Assembly: GCA_008080925.1 (NCBI GenBank)
Contig: VMDJ01000053.1
Coordinates: 1-5,904 of the forward strand
Reading direction: 5' to 3'
Length of the DNA stretch: 5,904 nt
From: Gammaproteobacteria bacterium
GTDB taxonomy: Bacteria; Pseudomonadota; Gammaproteobacteria; Chromatiales; Chromatiaceae
The notes under the pieces are model-generated. The model was not told the DNA's origin and did no database searches. It saw nothing but the letters and a program-made list of their open reading frames with translations. Position numbers and translations under genes: made by a program. Positions 1 through 4,801 of this stretch are shown here, in pieces (position 1 is the first letter of the stretch; each line of letters starts with the position of its first letter).

Positions 1-650
1 AAGATAAGAAAAGAAAACAAAAAGAAGCCGCAGAGAAAAAGAAAAAAGCCGAAGCCAAGCGAAAAGCTGAAGCTGAGCGAAAAGCCGCTGAGAAAAAGAA
101 GCAAGAAGCAGCTAAGAAAAAACGTTTAGCAGAAGAAAAGAAGAAAAAAGCAGCGGCTGAAAAAAAGCGCTTGGCAGAGGAAAAGAAGCAAAAAGCAGCG
201 GCTGAAAAGCAACGTAAAGCTGAAGAAGCTGCTAAAAAGGCTGCGGCTGAGAAAAAGCGTCAAGCCGAAGAAGCAGCGCTTAAAAAAGCAGAAGCTGAAA
301 AGAAAAAGGCAGAGGCTGCGGCACGTCAGCTTGAGTTAGAAGCTCAGTATCAAGCAGAGCAAGACCTTACAGAAAAGCAGTTGATTATGGCGGCGATTCA
401 ACAGAAGGTAGATCGCAATTGGTTGCGACCACCCGGTACGCCTCAGAACTTATCTTGTGAGGTCAGGGTGCGCTTAGGTGCCAACGGGTCTGTATTACTG
501 GTGAGTATTATCAAGTCGAGTGGTGATGTTGGTTTCGATCGATCTGTTGAAAGTGCTGTGAGCAAAGCGGATCCATTGCCTATGCCAACCTCACCAAGAT
601 TGGTGTCACAATTCCGTGATATCCGTTTTGTCTTTAAGCCGAGTTCTTAG
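1..650 (+). CDS. tolA: TolA, 3' part (domains II and III), cut by window edge
   Basis: TolA is the inner-membrane-anchored, periplasm-spanning subunit of the Tol-Pal system. It is driven by TolQR and reaches TolB and Pal during outer-membrane constriction. The frame is open from the first full codon at 3 to the TAG at 648-650, giving 215 residues. The N-terminal membrane anchor lies outside the window. The first ~110 residues are almost entirely Lys, Ala, Glu, Arg and Gln, as in the long helical domain II, and include 15-residue repeats. The rest is the globular domain III: an AIQQKVDRNWLRPPG segment, a CEVRVRLGANGSV strand, the KSSGDVGFDRSVESAV helix, ADPLPMP, and a final FRDIRFVFKP. This resembles the Pseudomonas-type domain more than the E. 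coli one. A TTG at 171 is only an internal codon, not the start. tolB follows after 8 bases. tolQ and tolR are expected upstream but are not visible. Confidence 0.95.
   Translation, partial: DKKRKQKEAAEKKKKAEAKRKAEAERKAAEKKKQEAAKKKRLAEEKKKKAAAEKKRLAEEKKQKAAAEKQRKAEEAAKKAAAEKKRQAEEAALKKAEAEKKKAEAAARQLELEAQYQAEQDLTEKQLIMAAIQQKVDRNWLRPPGTPQNLSCEVRVRLGANGSVLLVSIIKSSGDVGFDRSVESAVSKADPLPMPTSPRLVSQFRDIRFVFKPSS
120..302 (+). repeat. Tandem 45-base (15-residue) repeats in the TolA helical domain
   Basis: Successive units begin at about 120, 165, 210 and 255. Units 1 and 2 encode KRLAEEKKKKAAAEK and KRLAEEKKQKAAAEK, which differ at one residue and at only a few silent bases. Unit 3 (QRKAEEAAKKAAAEK) and unit 4 (KRQAEEAALKKAEAEK, one codon longer) are more diverged. 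The fifteen-residue period is close to four helical turns, which suits one long continuous helix. The close identity of units 1 and 2 suggests recent duplication, though biased Lys/Ala/Glu codon content inflates the similarity. Confidence 0.75.
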
Positions 651-652
651 GA
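649..652 (+). promoter_or_regulatory. tolB ribosome binding site overlapping the tolA stop
   Basis: AGGA lies six bases before the tolB ATG at 659, and its first two bases are the last two of the tolA TAG. A ribosome ending tolA would sit on this site, so translation of the two genes is probably coupled. The site supports 659 as the tolB start. Confidence 0.6.
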
Positions 653-658
653 AATAGT

Positions 659-1954
659 ATGTTGATTAAATGGGTTCAAACGCTTGGCCTGAGTCTGTTG
701 TTAATGGTGTCTGCACATGCAGATTTGACCATAGAGATAACTCAAGGTTCTGAAGGTGCGTTACCGATTGCGATTGTGCCTTTTCAACAGCCAGTGACCG
801 GTGCGCCAACACAAAATGTGGATCAGATCGTCACCTCTGATTTGGCTCGAAGTGGTCGTTTCCAACCTTTGCCCGTTGCCGATATGTTGTCGCGCCCAGT
901 GCAGCCCAATCAGGTTGATTTTCGTGATTGGCGTGCGCTGAATGTTGAAAATCTTGTTATTGGTCAAGTGGATGCAAAGGGCCCTGGCGCCTTTGATGTG
1001 AGCTTTCGTTTGTATGACGTATACCGAGGTGAGCAAATTTTGGGCTACACCTTGCAAACCAGCGCAGACGAATTACGCTCAACCTCACATCGTATTGCTG
1101 ACCTGATCTATGAAACCCTAACGGGTAACAAGGGTGCATTTGATACTCGGATTGCTTATGTCACATCGATTGCCGATCAGACTGGTAAGCCAACCATTCA
1201 TCTACGAGTCGCAGATGCGGATGGATATAACCCATCTAGCATTGTGTCGTCCTCTGATCCGATTATGTCGCCATCTTGGTCGCCTGACGGTCAAAAGATC
1301 GCATACGTCTCTTTTGAGAATGGTCGCTCATCCATTTATGTACAAGAGATTTACACCGGTGCTCGCGAGAAGCTCACTTCGTTTAAAGGCATAAACGGAG
1401 CACCCGTCTGGTCGCCCGATGGAACAAAAATTGCGTTGACGCTCTCCAAAGGGGGTAATCCTGATATCTACATCATGGATGTACGAAGCAAAAAATTAAC
1501 TCAGCTGACATCTCACTGGGCGATTGATACGGAACCGGCTTGGTCACCAGATGGCAGGTTCATCGTGTACACCTCAGATCGTGGTGGTAATCCACAGATA
1601 TACCGTGTTGAGGCAGATGGTGGAAAGGCATATCGCATGACCTTTGAGGGTAAATACAACGCCAAAGCCTCATATTCACCAGATGGCAAGCAACTGACTT
1701 TGGTGACTCGGGTGGGTGAAGATTACCGAATTGGCTTGATGGACCTTAGAACCAGGGATATTCGCCTACTTAGCACTGGCGATTTGGACGAATCGCCGAG
1801 TTTCGCTCCGAACGGAGACATGATAATTTACGCAACTAGAAATAAGAATCGTGGCGTCTTGGCGGCTGTTTCGACAGATGGCCGAGTAGAGCAGCGACTG
1901 GTACTACAGGCTGGCGATGTCCGTGAACCGGCATGGTCTCCGTTCCATCAATAA
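659..1954 (+). CDS. tolB: TolB, periplasmic beta-propeller of the Tol-Pal system
   Basis: TolB is a soluble periplasmic protein that shuttles between Pal and TolA, so controlling how much Pal is free to bind peptidoglycan. The 431 residues match the usual ~430. Residues 1-21 form a Sec signal peptide (MLIKW, a Leu/Val-rich core, then SAHA) with likely cleavage before D22. The mature N-terminus, DLTIEITQG, corresponds to the segment that in E. coli TolB binds TolA. Residues ~22-160 are the N-terminal alpha/beta domain. Residues ~165-431 form the propeller, with blade motifs WSPDG at 207-211, 251-255 and 295-299, YSPDG at 339-343, the variant FAPNG at 382-386, and a closing WSPF at 426-429. It lies 8 bases after tolA and 15 before pal. 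There is no sign of truncation or frameshift. Confidence 0.98.
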   Translation: MLIKWVQTLGLSLLLMVSAHADLTIEITQGSEGALPIAIVPFQQPVTGAPTQNVDQIVTSDLARSGRFQPLPVADMLSRPVQPNQVDFRDWRALNVENLVIGQVDAKGPGAFDVSFRLYDVYRGEQILGYTLQTSADELRSTSHRIADLIYETLTGNKGAFDTRIAYVTSIADQTGKPTIHLRVADADGYNPSSIVSSSDPIMSPSWSPDGQKIAYVSFENGRSSIYVQEIYTGAREKLTSFKGINGAPVWSPDGTKIALTLSKGGNPDIYIMDVRSKKLTQLTSHWAIDTEPAWSPDGRFIVYTSDRGGNPQIYRVEADGGKAYRMTFEGKYNAKASYSPDGKQLTLVTRVGEDYRIGLMDLRTRDIRLLSTGDLDESPSFAPNGDMIIYATRNKNRGVLAAVSTDGRVEQRLVLQAGDVREPAWSPFHQ

Positions 1955-1955
1955 C

Positions 1956-1963
1956 AAAGGAAG
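1956..1963 (+). promoter_or_regulatory. Strong pal ribosome binding site
   Basis: AAAGGAAG sits six bases before the pal ATG at 1970 and directly after the tolB stop. It is the best Shine-Dalgarno within the tol genes of this window. That fits the need to make much more Pal than TolB or TolA, Pal being an abundant lipoprotein in other species. Confidence 0.7.
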
Positions 1964-1969
1964 ATATCC

Positions 1970-2512
1970 ATGAAACTATCTCGAATGGCACTTATCGGTT
2001 TGGCAGCAGGCTCGCTCGTGTTTGCGGGTTGTTCTACCACTGGTAGTGGTGATGCAGCGGGCGGTGCAACAGCCAGTGGTGCAGCGGAAGGATCAGCAGC
2101 AGATGCTGGCGGCGCCTCAACTGCAGCAAGAGCACGTCGTGCAGGTTACAGCGGCACTATGCGCTTAGATGATCCAGCAAGTATTCTGGCTGTGCGTAAA
2201 ATCTATTTCGAATTCGATAGTAGTGAGATCTCTTTCGACAACAAGTTGGTGTTACGAGCACATTCTGAACATTTGAATGCAAACTCATCGACCAACATTA
2301 CTATTGAGGGTCACGCTGACGAGCGTGGTTCTCGTGAATACAACATTGCGCTTGGTGAGCGTCGTGCAAATGCAATCAAAGCTTACATGACTGCTGAGGG
2401 TGTGAACCCAGCTCAGCTAAATGTTGTTAGTTTTGGTGAAGAGCGCCCAGACTTATTGGGTCACGATGCAAATGCATGGTCTAAAAACCGTCGTGGTGTA
2501 TTGGTTTACTAA
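1970..2512 (+). CDS. pal: Pal, peptidoglycan-associated outer-membrane lipoprotein
   Basis: Pal is anchored in the inner leaflet of the outer membrane by its lipidated cysteine and binds peptidoglycan non-covalently. It also binds TolB. The protein has 180 residues. The signal peptide ends in LVFAG-C with C21 as the lipidation site; Phe at -3 is less usual than Leu but tolerated. Ser at +2 is compatible with export to the outer membrane rather than inner-membrane retention. Residues ~22-63 are a flexible Ala/Gly/Ser linker, followed by a short basic stretch and MRLDDPASIL. The OmpA-like domain covers ~78-180: IYFEFDSSEI at 78-87, GHADERG at 114-120, and N125-xx-L128-Gxx-R132-A133. D117 and R132 are the predicted diaminopimelate-binding residues. 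The protein ends NRRGVLVY, which is typical of Pal. In Pseudomonas the equivalent is OprL. Confidence 0.98.
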   Translation: MKLSRMALIGLAAGSLVFAGCSTTGSGDAAGGATASGAAEGSAADAGGASTAARARRAGYSGTMRLDDPASILAVRKIYFEFDSSEISFDNKLVLRAHSEHLNANSSTNITIEGHADERGSREYNIALGERRANAIKAYMTAEGVNPAQLNVVSFGEERPDLLGHDANAWSKNRRGVLVY

Positions 2513-2519
2513 TTAATTT

Positions 2520-3380
2520 ATGAAGAAGCAGTTCTCAGTCGCCACCGCAATCGCGGTGGCGTTTCTCATTTCAGCACCCGTGAGTGCGCAAAGTTTTGAT
2601 CAGCGTTTAGAGGTTTTGGAGCGTCGAGCGTCGTTGCTCTCAGACATGACCTTGAGGATGAATGCTTTGCAGGAAGAAAATCGTGAGCTTCGCGGGACGA
2701 TTGAGACACTGCAATACGAACTCGAACAGGTTAAACGTAAACAGCGTGACTTGTATCTAGACGTCGATGATCGTCTGACTCGTATGAGTGGTGGCGTCTC
2801 ATCTGCGCCAGTATCACCTGTAACAACCTTACCAACGGCTGCTCAGCCTAATGTCGCAGCATCTGAAGAGCCGGTGAAAGCACTGCCTAGCATGTCGGCC
2901 ATGCCACCTGCATCAGCAGTCACAACATTACCGGGCGCAACAGCGTTGCCTTCTCAGTTACCTATAGCAGCCCCTGATGTGGTTGATCCTGCAACGATTA
3001 AGGCCGCTTACGATGCCGCTTATCAGATGATTAGCCCATCTCAGCGTCGGTATGCTGATGCGATTAATGCGTTTAACGATTTTTTGGTCAAGTACCCAGG
3101 GTCCGATCTCGCGAGCAATGCGCAGTATTGGTTGGCAGAAGCGCATTATGTGTCGCAGCAAAATGCTGAAGCATTGATTGCGTTTAACAAAGTGATTCAA
3201 AGTTACCCGCAAAGCCCTAAAGTGCCAGGTGCGCTCTATAAGATTGGTCGACTTGAATATGTTGCGGGTAATAAAGACGCCGCTAAGGTTTCCTTAGAGC
3301 GTTTGACTAAGGAATATCCTCAATCTGCAGCTACCGGTCTAGCAAAGCAACTCTTGCTTCGAATCGCGCGCGGCGAATAA
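2520..3380 (+). CDS. cpoB: CpoB (YbgF), periplasmic coiled-coil/TPR division coordinator
   Basis: In E. coli, CpoB links the Tol machine to PBP1B/LpoB so that septal peptidoglycan synthesis keeps pace with outer-membrane constriction. The 286 residues show a Sec signal peptide (MKKQFSVATAIAVAFLISAPVSA, cleavage before Q24) and a charged, Leu-heptad coiled coil at ~26-83, which mediates trimerisation in known members. A Pro/Ala/Thr/Ser linker follows at ~84-155 and contains VTTLP twice. The C-terminal TPR domain (~158-286) shows three helical repeats, each marked by a YP turn: VKYPGSDLASNAQYWLAEA, QSYPQSPKVPGALYKIGRL and KEYPQSAATGLAKQLL. The start is 7 bases after the pal stop, and the signal peptide fits only this ATG. 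No Shine-Dalgarno is visible (ACTAATTAATTT precedes the ATG), so translation probably depends on ribosomes arriving from pal. A perfect hairpin lies inside codons 7-14. Confidence 0.95.
   Translation: MKKQFSVATAIAVAFLISAPVSAQSFDQRLEVLERRASLLSDMTLRMNALQEENRELRGTIETLQYELEQVKRKQRDLYLDVDDRLTRMSGGVSSAPVSPVTTLPTAAQPNVAASEEPVKALPSMSAMPPASAVTTLPGATALPSQLPIAAPDVVDPATIKAAYDAAYQMISPSQRRYADAINAFNDFLVKYPGSDLASNAQYWLAEAHYVSQQNAEALIAFNKVIQSYPQSPKVPGALYKIGRLEYVAGNKDAAKVSLERLTKEYPQSAATGLAKQLLLRIARGE
2540..2561 (+). repeat. Perfect 9-bp GC-rich hairpin in cpoB signal-peptide codons
   Basis: The arms CGCCACCGC (2540-2548) and GCGGTGGCG (2553-2561) are exact reverse complements around the four-base loop AATC. 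A broken T-rich run, TTTCTCATTT, follows. It starts 20 bases after the cpoB ATG, so it could slow initiating ribosomes, act as a weak attenuator or protect the upstream transcript from 3' decay. The T-run is too interrupted for a convincing intrinsic terminator. The function is inferred; the pairing is seen directly. Confidence 0.55.
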
Positions 3381-3395
3381 TCCCATCGATTCGTG

Positions 3396-4040
3396 ATGAG
3401 TGACTCGCTGCGGATAACCGAGATATTTCTATCCCTTCAAGGTGAGTCTTCAACAGTAGGGTTGCCCACGGTCTTTGTGCGCCTGACTGGCTGCCCTTTG
3501 CGTTGTGTTTATTGTGATACCACCTATGCCTTTAAAGGCGGTGAGAATCGCAACATTGATGCCATTGTTGATGAAGTGCTGAGTTTTGGCGTGCAGCATG
3601 TCACTGTGACCGGGGGTGAGCCGTTAGCGCAGAAGCGTTGTATTAATCTATTACGTGTCTTGTGTGATAAGGGCTTGAGTGTTTCACTCGAAACAAGTGG
3701 GGCAATCGATGTTTCAGACGTTGATCCACGCGTAATGAAAGTGATGGATCTAAAAACACCATCATCCGGTGAGCTGACGCGTAATTTAATGAGTAACCTT
3801 GAGTATCTAAATGCTCAAGATGAAGTGAAATTTGTCATTGGTGATGAAGCCGACTATGACTGGAGTGTTGAGCAGTTAAAAACCCATGCAATTGATGAGC
3901 GTTGTAAGGTCTTGTTCTCTCCGGTTCAAGGGCAATTTTCACCCACGGAACTAGCGGATCGTATCGTGGCAGATCGCCTGCCAGTACGTTTTCAATTTCA
4001 GCTTCACAAGCTCCTATGGGGCGATAAGCCGGGTAAGTGA
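3396..4040 (+). CDS. queE: QueE, 7-carboxy-7-deazaguanine synthase (radical SAM)
   Basis: QueE converts 6-carboxy-5,6,7,8-tetrahydropterin to 7-carboxy-7-deazaguanine, using SAM, a [4Fe-4S] cluster and Mg2+. This is the middle step of preQ0 synthesis for queuosine tRNA modification. The 214 residues show ITEIFLSLQGES (7-18), the family's substrate-side signature, and the radical-SAM motif C33-xxx-C37-xx-C40 followed by DT. Also present are GGEP at 73-76, ETSGA, MDLKTPSS, and a C-terminal FQLHKLLWGDKPGK typical of gammaproteobacterial QueE. The ATG at 3396 is preferred over the GTG immediately before it at 3393, because homologues start one residue before SD-LRITEIF-like sequence. No good Shine-Dalgarno is visible. 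The gene lies 15 bases after cpoB and overlaps queC by one base. Confidence 0.96.
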   Translation: MSDSLRITEIFLSLQGESSTVGLPTVFVRLTGCPLRCVYCDTTYAFKGGENRNIDAIVDEVLSFGVQHVTVTGGEPLAQKRCINLLRVLCDKGLSVSLETSGAIDVSDVDPRVMKVMDLKTPSSGELTRNLMSNLEYLNAQDEVKFVIGDEADYDWSVEQLKTHAIDERCKVLFSPVQGQFSPTELADRIVADRLPVRFQFQLHKLLWGDKPGK

Positions 4041-4720
4041 TGAGTCAGTCAGCACCTAAAGCCGTTGTCTTATTATCGGGTGGTCTCGATTCTGCAACCG
4101 TATTGGCAATTGCTAAATCGAAAGGTTTTGAGTGTTACGCACTGAGTTTTTCTTACGGTCAACGGCACAGTGCTGAGCTATTTGCCGCTGAACGTGTGGC
4201 TAAACAGTTTGGTGTGATTGAGCATAAAGTCTTGTCATTAGGTTTGGACGGCATTGGTGGATCGGCATTAACGGATCAATCGATTGCGGTACCTGAAGAG
4301 CAAGGCGAAGGAATTCCCGTTACCTATGTACCTGCACGCAATACCGTGTTCCTTTCACTCGCGTTAGGTTGGGCTGAGGTCCTCGGCGCGCATGATTTGT
4401 TCGTTGGTGTGAATGCGGTGGATTATTCAGGTTATCCAGATTGCCGACCTGAATTTATAGAAGCCTTTGAGCAGCTCGCTAATCTTGCGACCAAAGCTGG
4501 CGTTGAAGGTCAGAAGTTCACTGTGCATGCACCGCTTATTAAATGGACTAAATCACAAATTGTGACAGAAGGAATTCGCTTAGGCGTTAACTACGCAGAC
4601 ACTGTGTCATGCTATCAAGCTGATAAAAGTGGATTAGCATGTGGTCGCTGCGATTCATGTCGTTTCCGTGCGCAAGGTTTTGCAGAAGCAGGTGTTGATG
4701 ACCCCACGCGATACGCGTGA
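4040..4720 (+). CDS. queC: QueC, 7-cyano-7-deazaguanine (preQ0) synthase
   Basis: QueC uses two ATP-dependent steps with ammonia to turn the carboxylate made by QueE into the nitrile of preQ0. The 226 residues start with a beta strand and the PP-loop motif SGGLDS (13-18) that binds ATP pyrophosphate. SFSYGQRHSAEL and VPARNTVFLSLALGWAE follow, both conserved in the family. The C-terminal zinc site is C191, C201, C204 and C207 in SCYQADKSGLACGRCDSCR. All expected ligands are present. The ATG at 4040 shares its A with the queE stop (TGATG), so the two are almost certainly translationally coupled. A GTG at 4037 is a possible alternative. The start context GTGATGAGT is identical to that of queE. 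Other pathway genes (folE, queD, queF) are not in the window. Confidence 0.97.
   Translation: MSQSAPKAVVLLSGGLDSATVLAIAKSKGFECYALSFSYGQRHSAELFAAERVAKQFGVIEHKVLSLGLDGIGGSALTDQSIAVPEEQGEGIPVTYVPARNTVFLSLALGWAEVLGAHDLFVGVNAVDYSGYPDCRPEFIEAFEQLANLATKAGVEGQKFTVHAPLIKWTKSQIVTEGIRLGVNYADTVSCYQADKSGLACGRCDSCRFRAQGFAEAGVDDPTRYA
4705..4719 (+). repeat. Small inverted repeat over the queC stop codon
   Basis: CACGCG (4705-4710) and CGCGTG (4714-4719) pair exactly around a three-base ATA loop and cover the first two bases of the queC TGA. No T-run follows, so it does not qualify as an intrinsic terminator. At most it marks or stabilises the end of the tol-que transcript. A six-base stem can arise by chance. 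Confidence 0.3.
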
Positions 4721-4725
4721 TCCAA

Positions 4726-4755
4726 TTCATGATGCGCTTTAGTGCCTGATATAAT
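4726..4755 (+). promoter_or_regulatory. Candidate extended -10 sigma70 promoter for the transporter gene
   Basis: TGATATAAT (4747-4755) is a perfect extended -10 element with a consensus TATAAT hexamer. A weak -35 match, TTCATG (4726-4731; 3 of 6 to TTGACA), lies 18 bases upstream, as is common when the extended -10 compensates. Transcription would start near A4762, giving an AT-rich leader of about 40 bases. This makes the transporter separable from the tol-pal-que transcript. I saw no clear operator. Confidence 0.6.
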
Positions 4756-4789
4756 TTTTCTACTACTAAATTAATATAAAAAGAACCCA

Positions 4790-4795
4790 GAGGAG
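4790..4795 (+). promoter_or_regulatory. Strong ribosome binding site deciding the GTG start of the transporter
   Basis: GAGGAG ends six bases before the GTG at 4802. It is the strongest Shine-Dalgarno in the window. No in-frame ATG occurs until codon 13, which falls inside the first membrane helix, so the GTG is the credible start. Confidence 0.75.
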
Positions 4796-4801
4796 AGAAG
4801 T

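Noticed and set aside
761..1139. Two minus-strand open frames within tolB
   Set aside because: They lie wholly inside the well-supported tolB gene, show no recognisable domains, and have compositions typical of antisense shadows.
1134..1394. Plus-strand open frame in another phase inside tolB
   Set aside because: It overlaps the TolB propeller blades and its residues look like a frame-shifted reading with no family features.
2958..3212. Minus-strand open frame opposite the cpoB TPR region
   Set aside because: It is antisense to clear TPR coding and has no promoter, RBS or domain support.
3360..3393. Inverted repeat CGAATCG / CGATTCG spanning the cpoB end and the queE start
   Set aside because: The arms are only seven bases with a 20-base loop. 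Several such pairs are expected by chance in a window of this size, and no T-run follows.
3381..3395. preQ1-type riboswitch before queE
   Set aside because: Only 15 bases separate cpoB and queE, too few for an aptamer, and none of the expected conserved loops were seen there.
4756..4760. T-run after queC as a possible terminator
   Set aside because: No stable stem lies directly before it, and the same bases follow a consensus -10 element, so a promoter reading fits better.
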